Part shown: piece by piece, positions 52,738-63,800 of the stretch
How positions within the stretch are numbered: position 1 is the first letter of the stretch
Layout of the letters: the number at the start of each line of letters is the position of its first letter
Origin: Candidatus Gastranaerophilales bacterium
Lineage (GTDB): Bacteria; Cyanobacteriota; Vampirovibrionia; Gastranaerophilales; CAJFVJ01
Direction: 5' to 3'
Length of the DNA: 64,000 nt
Assembly (NCBI GenBank): GCA_944323485.1
Contig: CALUSR010000002.1
Span: forward strand, 1-64,000
Notes under the pieces: model-generated
What the model was told of the DNA's origin: nothing
The model's database searches: none
Seen by the model: only the letters and a program-made list of their open reading frames with translations
Program-made: the position numbers and the translations under genes

Positions 52738-53592
52738 TTATTCTGATTTTTTATCTGATTTTATATTTAAAATTATAATCTCGGGAAAATTATTGAATCT
52801 CACAGGAAAAACAGACGTGCCTATCCCGCCTGTTACAAACATTTTTTTATTTTTTTCTTCAAAATATCCCTTGGAATATTTCTTTCCGTATTTTGATGGA
52901 ACATAAATCGGACCATAAAACGGAATAACGACCTGCCCGCCATGAGTATGCCCTGCAAGAGTCAGCTCAATACGTTCATCAACCTCTGGAAAAACATCAG
53001 GAGTGTGACTCAAAAGTATAACAGGATTTTCTTCATCACTCACCTGTTTTGTATTATAATCAAGATGGGTATGACAGACTGAAAAATCCTGTATTCCGAT
53101 TAACCATAAACGTTTTCCTTCTATATCCAAAGGTAATGTATCATTCTCAAGAACTTTTATTCCGTTTTTCTCAAGTTCTTTTCTTATCCTGAGCGGGTTA
53201 TAATCATAATCATGGTTGCCAAGCACCGTATAAAATCCGTATTTTGACTTAATTTTTCCGAGCTCTTTTGCGATAACTCTCGGATATAGCGTTTCTTTAT
53301 AACTGTTTCCGTTTACATAATCCCCTATTGATAAAACTATATCAGGTTTTTGTTCGTTTACCTTTGAAACAACTCTCTTCAACCGGTCAAGGTCTATCGG
53401 CTTTGTATGCAAATCACCGAGAAAAACTATCTTCAGCGAATTATGCTCGCTGTGCCATTTTTTGAGAGAAATATCAATATTTCTAATAACAAGGATATTC
53501 GGCTCAGCAAATATTCCCCATAAAATAAGTATAGCAACAGCTAAAAAGAAAAAAAGAGTTATTCTTCCGAACAATGTTTTCATAATATTCAA
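52738..53592 (-). CDS. Metallophosphoesterase (YaeI/YkuE-like)
   Basis: 284 aa with an N-terminal membrane helix (RITLFFFLAVAILILWGIFA). Calcineurin-like motifs: FLGDLHTKPIDL (D-x-H), LSIGDYVNG (G-D), VLGNHDYDY (GNHD), and LLSHTPDV with AGHTHGGQVVIPF (GHTH). This branch includes enzymes acting on lipid or nucleotide phosphodiesters at the membrane. The substrate here is unknown. Confidence 0.92.
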   Translation of the reverse strand: MNIMKTLFGRITLFFFLAVAILILWGIFAEPNILVIRNIDISLKKWHSEHNSLKIVFLGDLHTKPIDLDRLKRVVSKVNEQKPDIVLSIGDYVNGNSYKETLYPRVIAKELGKIKSKYGFYTVLGNHDYDYNPLRIRKELEKNGIKVLENDTLPLDIEGKRLWLIGIQDFSVCHTHLDYNTKQVSDEENPVILLSHTPDVFPEVDERIELTLAGHTHGGQVVIPFYGPIYVPSKYGKKYSKGYFEEKNKKMFVTGGIGTSVFPVRFNNFPEIIILNIKSDKKSE

Positions 53593-53606
53593 TTTTACTA
53601 TGAAAA

Positions 53607-53963
53607 CTAAATATTATTCAATGACGCTTTGACAACACTCGAAAACTCTGGCCATATCTCAGATAGCTCCTCTTCAACATTCTTTTCCCATATTAAGCTA
53701 GCAAATTTTCTTTTTCCTGTTTCGCTCAGATGGGTAAACTCATACAAAAAAGCCTTCTCTAGACTTTCTTCACTTGTTGCAGAAATAGGAGAGGTCATAT
53801 AAGCCGAATCTTTCAAACTTTTTCTGAAATTATACAAACGTCTTGCCAAATCTTCACCTCTTTTTTCTTGAATTTCTTTCGCACTGAGATAAAAATCGGC
53901 TTCCCGTCTGTTTTCATAAGGACTTGATGTATATTTATAATGTTCATTTCTTCCTTCAAACAT
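53607..53963 (-). CDS. Small hypothetical protein (118 aa)
   Basis: Charged and helical (ENRREADFYLSAKEIQEKRG; EKAFLYEFTHLSETGKRKFASLIWEKNVEEELSEIWPEF). No signal, membrane segment or domain recognised. It lies 14 bases before the metallophosphoesterase gene on the same strand and is probably cotranscribed. Confidence 0.65.
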   Translation of the reverse strand: MFEGRNEHYKYTSSPYENRREADFYLSAKEIQEKRGEDLARRLYNFRKSLKDSAYMTSPISATSEESLEKAFLYEFTHLSETGKRKFASLIWEKNVEEELSEIWPEFSSVVKASLNNI

Positions 53964-54123
53964 CTAAAAACACCTCTATAGTTCTTATATATATAAAGAT
54001 TTTCTGCTATGAAAAATATCCATACCTGAATTTACATTGTAACATTATTTTACACAATAAACTATATTTACGGGTTTTGTATAAATGAAAAATTTTTATA
54101 TGAATTGAGGTCTTATTTTTATT

Positions 54124-56949
54124 ATGCAAATCAACAGGATATCTTCTCTGAATTTTTTCACCGCACAAAACTCAACAAAACAAACTAATAGCAAAAATAC
54201 TAAAAATTCAGCTTCTTCAATAAAACCAACCACAAACCCTCTTGATTATCACTTTAATGATTATCTTCTATCTTTTGAGGCAAGAGTAGATAAAGGTCTT
54301 CCGCGATTTTATGAAGAAAACAAAGACAGAATGCCTCATACAGTCAAAACATATATTGATACACTTCCGAACAAGCGGGGACTCTCTCCTCTGCAGGCTC
54401 AGTACAATGCCTATAAATCAATTGTTTATGCAAAAACAACGGATGAAATAAAACAAGCTTATCCTGATGAAGAACTATTCTCAGAGCTTAAATCATCCTC
54501 TGAGAATAAAGCCAAAAAAGGTCTTCTTTATGAAATAAAAATTATGTCTGATGACCTCAAAAAAGGAGGAGAAACAGTCCTGCCTGATGATGAAGACCTT
54601 AGTGTATATATCGTCAAAAAAATCTTTCTCGAAGCAAAATCTCTCAGCGAGATTAATGAAGACCTTGATAAAGACCTAAACCCAATTTTCAAAAAAGAAG
54701 ATAAAAACTACATAAACTACTCTACTCTTGAAACACTTGGCATAAAACTTCCGAACCAGGAATACCTGACTTCACTTCGATTTACGAGGGACGGTTATTC
54801 TGACGAAATCGGTTCTAAAATCTCTGAAGCTCAACAAAAATACTACGACAGCCTTACACCTGAAGAAAGAGCTCAAAGAGCAAAAAAATCTCTTTCAAAT
54901 ATCGAAAACTGGTGGAATTCACTCTCAGACAGCGATAAAAAAGAACTCTTGCTATCTCAGGATCAAGAACTTGAACTTCTGAAAAAATTCCAAAACAGAA
55001 AAAAAACTCTAACAGGAGAACACCCAACGCAGAAAAAAGAATCTGCGTCTCAACAGACAATACCCCAACATCCTCATCAGTCAAAAGAAAAAATAAGAAC
55101 TTCACTCTCCGATGATCCTCTGTTCCTGGAATGGGCAGAAAAAAATCTCAAGTTATACTACGAAAATCTATCTGATGAAGAAAAACAACAAATATCTGAA
55201 AAACGTTCTCAAACAATGATAGCTCGCTGGAACTCTATGGATGAAGCACAAAAAGCGGATTACATAGAAAAGATGCAAACAGGAAGCGAAAAACAACGTT
55301 TTGCAATGATTAACGCCTGGAACAACTGCAACGATATCAGAAACCACATGTCAGAATTTATGAGAGAAAGAAACATCCATAATATAGGAAACTTCATTTA
55401 TCGTTCTAAAGAATATACAGAAGCACAGAGAAATCTCATGATATCCTTCTGGAGCACTTATCCTGAAGATGCAAAAAAACTAGGAGAAGAAATCAAGAAC
55501 TCCTGGGCGGAAATAAACAAAGCCGTAGAGAACAACTCTTTTGAAGAGCTGAAAGAGTCAATAGTCGTAACTCAAACAAGAATAAAAAAAGACCTGAAAA
55601 AACATCGCCAGTCAGTAGAGATGAATCCATCTTTGAACAATTTTGCAAAAATTTACAGAGGAGCTTACTCATATCTTCCTGAAGAATACCTGCAAGCATA
55701 CTTCAATCTTGCAAGCAAAACACTGGATGAAAAAGATCTCAGAATATGGGGAAAAATACTAAAAGATGAAGCGCCTACGGAAACTGAAAGAACCAAACTG
55801 GCTGCAAAAATGAAATCAATCGATGACAGCGTTATATTTACGGAAAAACGTGCAATGGAACAATCTCTTGCAGAAATATTATATGATGCAACAGACGAGC
55901 CTGAAATGTTTTCTTTGAGCTTTAACGACCTGAACCTAATAGCAGCTACTTCAGAGAATATGGACTTTTCAAAACGTAAGAGCTGGAGCTTTGAACTTAC
56001 ATCAGAAGATCAATCTAAAAAAATTGTCACCATGAAAAAACAACCTGATTTCTCAAAAATCGATAGACTATATAGAAAATACAACAAAAAACTTTCTGAT
56101 AGAGATATCGACTCCATAATAAAAACAAACTTCATAATCGCAGAAGAAGATATGAAAAAAATGGAACAGCCTCTGAGAGAATTTCTGGCAAACTACGGTC
56201 AGGCTGCTATGTTCATCTTCGGTCAGAACGGAACGGAAGAAACAAAAACTGCCGCCTACAAAAAATTCCAAAATCTTATGCCTGAAGAATTGAAACAGGA
56301 TGGAGTACACTCTGAAGTTCTTGATAACTCCTTTGAAAACATAGTGTATAACAAATACAGCCGGGAATACTACTTTATCCCCGAAGAATTCAGAAAATTC
56401 TACGTAAGTCAAATGACTGAAAACAAAACATCTTCTGAATGCAAAGCTTTGCTCAAATCATTGAACGCTCCAAAAGACAAAGCAATCCCGCCTGAAGAAC
56501 CTAGAAAATTCTCAACAGAATTTATCAGAAAAAGACTTGCGATGGAACAGGCTCTTGCAGAATCTGTCTACGAACAGACAGATAACCCGCTTGCATTTGC
56601 CCTAACTTATGAACAGCTGGCTTATTTTGCAAAAACACTGCTGCAAATACCACCGTCACAGTTCCCGCAGATGTTTTCCCTGAAATACGACGAATACGAC
56701 AAAAACGAAACTATAATGTTGGTCAAGGCTCCTATTGATACAAGTGATTTAACATCAAAATATAATAAATATAAAAAAGAACTCTCCCCTAAAGGGAAAT
56801 CTTTCTTGGAAGAAAAAAACCAAAACTATCTTGCTGATACCTCTATAGTTGATAACTACGGTTCAACACTCGGATACATTACAAAGCCGCAAATTATGAA
56901 AATAGTCTGCAACAAAATGGCAATATATCACGGAACGAGAAAACAGTAG
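54124..56949 (+). CDS. Giant lineage-specific protein with internal duplication (941 aa)
   Basis: Starts MQINRISSLNFFTAQN, an N-terminus of the same type as other accessory proteins here, then an Asn/Ser/Lys-rich linker to residue 38. Residues 240-268 and 345-372 form a small repeat (YYDSLTPEERAQ...WWNSL; YYENLSDEEKQQ...RWNSM). Residues about 515-660 and 749-886 are a larger duplication (SYLPEEYLQAY/YFIPEEFRKFY; KRAMEQSLAEILYDATD/KRLAMEQALAESVYEQTD). The rest is helical and charged. No signal peptide, no known domain. It appears monocistronic. Confidence 0.78.
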   Translation: MQINRISSLNFFTAQNSTKQTNSKNTKNSASSIKPTTNPLDYHFNDYLLSFEARVDKGLPRFYEENKDRMPHTVKTYIDTLPNKRGLSPLQAQYNAYKSIVYAKTTDEIKQAYPDEELFSELKSSSENKAKKGLLYEIKIMSDDLKKGGETVLPDDEDLSVYIVKKIFLEAKSLSEINEDLDKDLNPIFKKEDKNYINYSTLETLGIKLPNQEYLTSLRFTRDGYSDEIGSKISEAQQKYYDSLTPEERAQRAKKSLSNIENWWNSLSDSDKKELLLSQDQELELLKKFQNRKKTLTGEHPTQKKESASQQTIPQHPHQSKEKIRTSLSDDPLFLEWAEKNLKLYYENLSDEEKQQISEKRSQTMIARWNSMDEAQKADYIEKMQTGSEKQRFAMINAWNNCNDIRNHMSEFMRERNIHNIGNFIYRSKEYTEAQRNLMISFWSTYPEDAKKLGEEIKNSWAEINKAVENNSFEELKESIVVTQTRIKKDLKKHRQSVEMNPSLNNFAKIYRGAYSYLPEEYLQAYFNLASKTLDEKDLRIWGKILKDEAPTETERTKLAAKMKSIDDSVIFTEKRAMEQSLAEILYDATDEPEMFSLSFNDLNLIAATSENMDFSKRKSWSFELTSEDQSKKIVTMKKQPDFSKIDRLYRKYNKKLSDRDIDSIIKTNFIIAEEDMKKMEQPLREFLANYGQAAMFIFGQNGTEETKTAAYKKFQNLMPEELKQDGVHSEVLDNSFENIVYNKYSREYYFIPEEFRKFYVSQMTENKTSSECKALLKSLNAPKDKAIPPEEPRKFSTEFIRKRLAMEQALAESVYEQTDNPLAFALTYEQLAYFAKTLLQIPPSQFPQMFSLKYDEYDKNETIMLVKAPIDTSDLTSKYNKYKKELSPKGKSFLEEKNQNYLADTSIVDNYGSTLGYITKPQIMKIVCNKMAIYHGTRKQ

Positions 56950-56958
56950 CAATAAGCA

Positions 56959-57375
56959 CTACTCAGCGGCTGACTCTTCTTTAGGCTTTTCTTCAACAGG
57001 TATCATCAACCCGTTGACAGGATAAGTCCTCTCAACTATTACCTTATCTCCTTCCATAACAATGAAAGAAAGATTTTTTACATCAGACCCTATTGTGAAT
57101 TTTAGATTATTTGCCAATGCGTTATAAACAAAGTTATCACTCGGAATATCAACCTTGATATCACCAAGCTTTGTAAGCTCTTTATCATCAGGTCTGAAGT
57201 TTATTGTAATCACATGCTCGCCATGCTCCCACCCGGGCCCGCATAAAACAGCCAAATCAAAAACGAACTCGGCAGGAAGCTTTAGCGCAACAAAATGATC
57301 ATAAATATTTATAGCCGTAAGTTTATTATTTTTATAAAAAATTGTTTCTGCAATCAATAAATACTGGTTTTTCAT
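56959..57375 (-). CDS. Hypothetical protein (138 aa)
   Basis: Beta-strand-rich, without signal or membrane segment (QYLLIAETIFYKNNKLTAIN; HVITINFRPDDKELTKLGDI; LSFIVMEGDKVIVERTYPVNG), with an acidic tail (EEKPKEESAAE). This resembles small cyanobacterial or Melainabacteria DUF6941-type proteins, which is a guess from pattern. It lies just downstream of the symporter on the same strand with 17 bases between, likely the same transcript. Confidence 0.65.
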   Translation of the reverse strand: MKNQYLLIAETIFYKNNKLTAINIYDHFVALKLPAEFVFDLAVLCGPGWEHGEHVITINFRPDDKELTKLGDIKVDIPSDNFVYNALANNLKFTIGSDVKNLSFIVMEGDKVIVERTYPVNGLMIPVEEKPKEESAAE

Positions 57376-57392
57376 AATATACTCCCGAAAAA

Positions 57393-58742
57393 TTACTTGG
57401 TTATTGATTCAAAATTTTCTTGATTATCATCCGCATATCCTGCTGAATAAGATGGTTCCGAGTGGACTATTTCTTTAACAAAGCTTTTTTTTTCAACCTT
57501 ATTTGAATCAATATACTCATTCATTTTTTCATAATCAAACATATTTTCCCATTTTGCAATAACCGTAGTGGCTACACAGTTTCCTACCAAATTTACGGTA
57601 GTACGCCCCATATCCAAAATCTGATCTATACCAAGCAAAATAGCAACTCCGATAACCGGAATATTGAAACTGCTTAATGCCGCAATCAATACAACAAGAG
57701 AAACTCTTGGAACTCCGGCAATCCCCTTGCTTGTCAACATAAGAGTCAACATCATCATTACCTGCTGTTCAAGAGTCAAATCAAGCCCTACAACCTGAGC
57801 AGAAAACAAAACTGCAAGCGAAAGATAAAGAGTACTTCCGTCAAGATTAAACGTATACCCCGTAGGCATAACAAAACCGACAATATTTTTAGGCACACCG
57901 AATTTTTCCATCTGCTCCATTGCTTTAGGAAGAGCAGCCTCGCTTGTAGCCGTTGAAAAAGCAATCAATGCAGGTTCCTGAATAGCCTTAATCAACGCAA
58001 GTATCGGGATATTGCATATTCTGCATACCGCAAACAGGACAATAGCAAGAAATAAAATCAACGCCCCGTATAAAACAACTATCAATTTCGCATAAACAAG
58101 CAATATATCAAGACCGTTCAATGAAATAGTATAAGCCATAGCCCCAAAAACACCGATAGGAGCAAATAACATAACATATTCAGTAAACTTGAACATTATC
58201 TTCGATAAAGAATCAAGCATATTCAAAACAGGTTTTGCTCTGTCTCCGACAGCACAAATAGCTATTGCAAAAAACACGGAAAAGACAACTACCTGAAGAA
58301 TATCACCCTTTGCCATAGCTTCGATTACACTTGTCGGAAACATATGAACAAGCGTATCTGTCAATGATGTGCTTACATGCATATGCTGCATATTCGCAAG
58401 CGATTTCATACTCTCAGCTGACGCAAAATCGACAGTAAAACCTTCGCCGGGTTTAAAATAATTTCCGGCAAAAAGCCCTATAAACAAAGCAATAGTTGTC
58501 ACTATTTCAAAATAAATTATTGTTTTTACACCAATTTTTCCGAGCTGCTTGATATTTCCATGTCCGGCTATTCCAACAACAAGAGTCGAAAACAACAACG
58601 GAGCAATAATCATCTTCACCATACGCAAAAAAGCATCTGCAAGAGCATGGAGCTTCAACCCAGATTCAGGGAAGAACCATCCTGTCAAAATACCAAGAAC
58701 TAATGCGATAAATATATAGAGAGTTAATCTGGACTTACCCAA
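57393..58742 (-). CDS. Dicarboxylate/amino acid:cation symporter (DAACS family)
   Basis: 449 aa, GltP/DctA/GltT-like. Eight helices with two re-entrant loops: the serine-rich AFSTATSEAALPKAMEQ loop, the NMDGT-like motif in TGYTFNLDGSTLYLSL, and the last-helix GRTTVNLVGNCVATTVIAK. It imports glutamate, aspartate or C4-dicarboxylates with protons or sodium. Exact substrate not readable. A PadR-type regulator is encoded just upstream on the same strand. Confidence 0.94.
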   Translation of the reverse strand: MGKSRLTLYIFIALVLGILTGWFFPESGLKLHALADAFLRMVKMIIAPLLFSTLVVGIAGHGNIKQLGKIGVKTIIYFEIVTTIALFIGLFAGNYFKPGEGFTVDFASAESMKSLANMQHMHVSTSLTDTLVHMFPTSVIEAMAKGDILQVVVFSVFFAIAICAVGDRAKPVLNMLDSLSKIMFKFTEYVMLFAPIGVFGAMAYTISLNGLDILLVYAKLIVVLYGALILFLAIVLFAVCRICNIPILALIKAIQEPALIAFSTATSEAALPKAMEQMEKFGVPKNIVGFVMPTGYTFNLDGSTLYLSLAVLFSAQVVGLDLTLEQQVMMMLTLMLTSKGIAGVPRVSLVVLIAALSSFNIPVIGVAILLGIDQILDMGRTTVNLVGNCVATTVIAKWENMFDYEKMNEYIDSNKVEKKSFVKEIVHSEPSYSAGYADDNQENFESITK

Positions 58743-58878
58743 AAAAATTGCTCCTTAAAAATTGCCAATAATTATATTAACAAAAAAAACTCCGAACATA
58801 GTAATACAAGCGTAGTATTTTTTTAAGTTTAGTTAATAATAATTACTGAATTCTATCTGACACTAAAACAATAACACT

Positions 58879-59376
58879 TTACAATTTTTCTTCAAGCCAT
58901 TTAGCATAATCATTAATCTGTTTTATGAGAAACTCTATATGATTTCCCTGCAGGTCGCTAATTTTTTGCTTCTTCTCTAAAAGGCTCAAGATTTGCTTTT
59001 TCTCCTCCAGCTTATTTATTATCTTCGTGAACATGGTTTTTCGATACTCTTCTTCAAGAAATTCACTGAACGTAATCTTCGCAGCGACAAACAATTCAAG
59101 ATGATTCATCGGACAGTCAAAATCTTCAGTCATTCGCCTAAAAAAAACTTCTTCACCTTTTTTTGTTATCGAAACGGTCTTTTTCTTAAGCCCGCCTTTT
59201 GTATAAGATACCTTCTGGTTTATCAATCCGTCTTTTTCCATATTGTTTATCAACGGATAAATAGCCCCCATGCTCGCAGAGTATAAATATGGCAATTTTT
59301 CATCAAGATTTTTTTTTATTGCATATAAACTCAACTTTTGTTTTTTCAACAAATATAAAATCGATAACTCTAACAT
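58879..59376 (-). CDS. PadR-family transcriptional regulator
   Basis: About 165 aa from ATG 59376, the start that begins directly at the DNA-binding helix as in other PadR proteins (LELSILYLLKKQKLSLYAIKKNL); a longer frame to 59490 would run into uppS. The winged helix includes SASMGAIYPLINNMEKDGLINQ with wing TKGGLKKKTVSITKKGEE. The C-terminal helices (residues about 85-165) form the dimer part. It could regulate the downstream symporter. Confidence 0.85.
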   Translation of the reverse strand: MLELSILYLLKKQKLSLYAIKKNLDEKLPYLYSASMGAIYPLINNMEKDGLINQKVSYTKGGLKKKTVSITKKGEEVFFRRMTEDFDCPMNHLELFVAAKITFSEFLEEEYRKTMFTKIINKLEEKKQILSLLEKKQKISDLQGNHIEFLIKQINDYAKWLEEKL

Positions 59377-59462
59377 AACTGCAAAATCCGTCTTTATTTT
59401 TTTAGTGTAGCATAAAATTTTATTTGTTTTATAATAAAAAAAAATACTCGAGAGAAGAATAT

Positions 59463-60230
59463 ATGTTATTAAAAATAAAATCTCCAACAATTACAAAATC
59501 AAATGATGAAGAAACAATAAATCTTGCAAAAGAATGCAAATTACAGCATATAGCAATTATTATGGACGGGAACAGACGATGGGCAAAACAAAAAAACCTT
59601 CCCTCCGTAGCTGGTCACAACCAGGGAGTTGTCGCCCTGAAAAATACGGTCAGAGCAATGAAAGATTTCAAAATACAAAATCTGACCGTCTATGCGTTCT
59701 CAACGGAAAATTGGAAAAGAAGCCCCAAAGAAGTAGAATTTCTCATGTTCCTGCTTGGTGAAACCCTCAAAAACGAAACGCAGGAACTCCATGAGAACGA
59801 TGTGAGAATAAGAATTATCGGAGATACTCAAAAACTTTCTCCATCTTTGCAGGAAATTATCAAAAAATCTGAAGAAAAAACGGCAAACAACAAATCTCTC
59901 AACTTACAAATAGCTATCAACTACGGAGGAAGAGCAGAGATAGTCAATGCAATCAAACAAATTGCAAAAGATATAACCTCAAACAAAATTTCTTCTGATG
60001 ATATTTCTGAAGACTTGGTTTCCAAATATTTGTACACAAACTACATCCCCGATCCTGATTTGATAATCAGAACCGGCGGAGAATACAGAATCAGCAACTA
60101 CCTCCTGTGGCAGATTGCCTATTCTGAATTTTATATCACAAAAATGCTCTGGCCTGATTTTGACAAAGAAGCGCTAAGACTTGCTATATCAGATTTTGCA
60201 AAAAGAAACAGACGTTTCGGGAGAGACTGA
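59463..60230 (+). CDS. uppS: Isoprenyl (undecaprenyl) diphosphate synthase
   Basis: Makes the C55 lipid carrier for peptidoglycan and surface polysaccharides. About 255 aa from the ATG at 59463, which has a GAGAGAAG ribosome-binding site. Cis-prenyltransferase marks: IAIIMDGNRRWAKQ (catalytic Asp), VYAFSTENWKRS, AINYGGRAEIVNAI, and PDPDLIIRTGGEYRISNYLLWQ. rdgB begins one base before its end (TGATG). Confidence 0.96.
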   Translation: MLLKIKSPTITKSNDEETINLAKECKLQHIAIIMDGNRRWAKQKNLPSVAGHNQGVVALKNTVRAMKDFKIQNLTVYAFSTENWKRSPKEVEFLMFLLGETLKNETQELHENDVRIRIIGDTQKLSPSLQEIIKKSEEKTANNKSLNLQIAINYGGRAEIVNAIKQIAKDITSNKISSDDISEDLVSKYLYTNYIPDPDLIIRTGGEYRISNYLLWQIAYSEFYITKMLWPDFDKEALRLAISDFAKRNRRFGRD

Positions 60231-60805
60231 TGAAAAAAATCGTTCTTGCAACAAAAAACAAAAATAAACTAAAAGAAATAAACAGTTTATTCAAATCGTT
60301 GCTTGATATAGACGTTGTTTTGCCTGATTCGGACATAGACGTTGAAGAAACAGGAGAAACTTTTCTCGAAAATGCCTCATTGAAAGCATCAGAAACCGCA
60401 AAAAAAATGCATCTTCCTTCTCTTGCCGATGACTCGGGACTCTGTGTTGATGCACTCAACGGAAGACCAGGCGTATACTCTTCAAGATATGAAAAAGACG
60501 ATAACTCAAGAATAAACAAACTCCTCTCGGAATTGAAAGACAAAGATAACCGCTCGGCACATTTCTGTTGCGCAATGGCATTGTCTGATGAAAACGGAAA
60601 TATATTCTTTACTGCAGAAGGCAGATGTTTCGGCGAAATAATCAACGAAAAAAGAGGCTCAAACGGATTTGGTTATGACCCTGTATTTTTTATTCCGGAG
60701 TTGAATAAAACTCTTGCAGAAATATCAATGGAAGAAAAAAATAAAATCAGCCACAGAAGTAAAGCTCTCTCTCAGGTCATAGATTTTTTGAAAACAAAAA
60801 ACTAA
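60230..60805 (+). CDS. rdgB: XTP/dITP pyrophosphatase (RdgB/HAM1)
   Basis: Removes inosine- and xanthosine-type triphosphates from the nucleotide pool. 191 aa. Marks: LATKNKNKLKEI near the start, GETFLENASLKA, LADDSGLCVDALNGRPGVYSSRY, and GFGYDPVFFIPE with ISHRSKAL near the end. It overlaps uppS by one base and converges with the helicase gene by four bases. Confidence 0.95.
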   Translation: MKKIVLATKNKNKLKEINSLFKSLLDIDVVLPDSDIDVEETGETFLENASLKASETAKKMHLPSLADDSGLCVDALNGRPGVYSSRYEKDDNSRINKLLSELKDKDNRSAHFCCAMALSDENGNIFFTAEGRCFGEIINEKRGSNGFGYDPVFFIPELNKTLAEISMEEKNKISHRSKALSQVIDFLKTKN

Positions 60806-63800
60806 ATTCGCAATGAGAATATTTCCATAATTTCTTTATCCGTAAGCTCTGTGATATTTTGTTCTCCCTCAAATAAAGACATATCAAGCAGCTTCTGTTT
60901 TGATTTAAGGATATCATCAATCTTCTCTTCGAACGTGCCGATTGTAATCAGCCTGTGAACCATTACGTTTCTCGTCTGCCCGATTCGATAAGTTCTGTCT
61001 GTTGCCTGATTTTCAACAGCGGGATTCCACCACAAATCATAATGAATTACATTCGCAGCAGCAGTCAAATTCAATCCCGTTCCTCCTGCTTTCAACGATA
61101 AAATCATAATCTTCCTGTCATCATTCTGTTGAAAATCAGATATTAGCTCTTCTCTTTTTATCCTGCTCAAGCTGCCATGGAAAAATGAGGCATCCTGATT
61201 AAGCTCTTTTGCGATAATCTGCTGCAGAATCTCACCCATCTCACGGTATTGAGTGAATAACAAAACTTTTTCATTATTATCAACAATATTTCCCAATATC
61301 TCCATCGTCATCTGAGTTTTTCCTGAAGACTCTGATGTAAAATGTTTTTCCTTCGTAAAGTGTGCAGGATGATTGCAAATCTGCTTCAATGATGTAATCA
61401 GCTTCAGGATATTTCCCTTCCTTGTTATACCCGAAGAAGATTTTATAGAATTCATTGTATTTGACAGAGTCTTTTCATACAGCACTGCCTGCTCTTTTGT
61501 AAGATTACAATAATCATCAAGTACAAGTTTTTCTGGCAAATCACCGATTATGGACTTGTCTGTCTTCAACCTGCGCATTAAAAACGGAGATGTAACCTTC
61601 TTCAAACGATTGGCTGTTTCAACATCTTTTTCTCTTTCTATCGGCACGCTGTAACTTGAATGAAATTCACCCAATGTCCCGAGATAACCTTTATTGAGAA
61701 AATCAAAAATACTCCATAGCTCGCTCAATCTGTTTTCAATCGGCGTACCTGTCATCGCAACATAAGCACCGCCCTTCAAAGTTTTGACGGCAACAGATTG
61801 TGCAGTTTGAGGATTTTTGATATTCTGTGCTTCATCAATAATTACAAAAGAATACTCATGCTTTGATAAAACTTCCAGGTCCATACGAACTATCGCATAA
61901 GAAGTTATTATCAAATCAGCCTTCATATCAAGTTTTCTATCCAAACCATGATAGATGCAAACCTTCAAACTCGGAGCAAATTTTTCGCACTCCTTCTGCC
62001 AGTTTCCAATCAGTGTTGTTGGAACAACAACAATTGACGGAGTTTTCGGCTTATTTTCCTCCTTGTATTTTAGAAGAAGGCTCAAAACCTGAATCGTCTT
62101 CCCTAAACCCATATCATCAGCTATACAACAGCCGAAATGTTTCTTTGTATTTGAATATAACCACTTGAAGCCGTTTACCTGATACTTTCTCAACTCTCCG
62201 TTCAGGGTCTTCGGAATATCCGTTTCCTCGGGATTTATCATATCAACGAGCGCTTTTCTGAACAACTCGTCATAATCAACTTCAACATCATCAATTGTTT
62301 GTGATAATGCGCTGTGCAAAAGCTGCAAACTGTTCATCTTTGTATGCAGAGGCTTTTTAAGCTGTTTTATAAGACTTGTTATCTCTGATGGTTTTAATAT
62401 GACATACTTATCCCTGTAGTTTATTAACCCCTCAGCCTTTTCAGACAAAGCCATAAACTCTTCAGGAGTAATAATGGTATCTCCTAAAGCAATTTTGTAC
62501 GAAAAATTCATAATATCATCAAGAGATATCAAAGATGTTCTTGAAAACAATGTCGTAAAGTCAACTTCTTTGTTTAATTTTGTTTGAAGAAGTATCTTCG
62601 GACGGACTATATTTTTCAAATCTTTCGGAATTATTATCTCTATTCCTGCTTTTGCCCAAGGAGAAGAACACTCCTGTATCAAATAGAATAATTCCTTCAA
62701 GTCTATTTTTGCAGGAGTCTTGGTATAAAGAACAAAAGACAGACGTTCAAACTGTTTTGACAAAATATAAACCTGTGCTGATATTTCAGAAATAATCTTC
62801 TTCCTGTTTTCAAAATTTTCATTATCAAAAACATCTTTTATGTTCACAAGACCTGTATTGGTATCTTTTGTATCAACTATATCTACGTTCAAAAAGAATT
62901 CTGTTTCCGTAATTTTTTCAACCCTAATCAACGGACGATACTGATATTTCAAAATTCCGATTGAATCAAACCATGTTGATAAAGCACTGGCTACATTATT
63001 GCTGCCCTTCATCACTTTGTAATTTTGCTTTTTCACAAAGTACAATAACACGGGATTAGGTTTTAGTTTGGAGGCCTTTATCGAAATAAATTTCCATAAG
63101 CAAAAATCCAAATATTTATTCAATAATTCAATGGCAAAATTTTTATTTTTCAAAGTATTGCTATCTTTGTTGAATGCAATTGTCTCAGGCATAAAATCAA
63201 CAATAAAGCTGACAAGATTTTCTATCTCATCATTTGCATAAAGAAGCTCGTATTTTATATTGAAAATATTCTCATTCTCATAATTGACAAATGGTTTGAA
63301 ATAACAATTTTTCACAGCCTCTTTCACAACAAGAGCGATATAATTCAAAAATTTCGACGAATGGGAAACAGCAGGAACATCTACAAATTCAGAGAAATTA
63401 AGAAAATATTCCAAAACAACATCAGCCTCAATATCAAGCCCCTGTTTTTCTTCAAAAATGATTTCACCTTCTTTTTTTAATGGTACAGCCATCATCTTCA
63501 CCTTATAACGGAACAAAGACCCTCTCGACTTAAGATAAAAAGAAAAATTTGTATGCGGTGAAATGAAAACTCTCAGCTCGTTATTTTCGTTGTAAAAATA
63601 GAAATCAGTGTTTCTAAGAACAGCGAGATTGTTATTGAAAGCAAGTGAAGAAAAATCATCCTCAACTGTTTCATACAATGTCATCAAATTAAACTTGAAA
63701 TCCTTGCCCTTAAAAAACAGAGGATTTTTATCAACAAATTGAAACAACTCTTCTATACCCAATTTGCTCAAAAAAACAGGCGGAAGCTCTCCGGTGTTAT

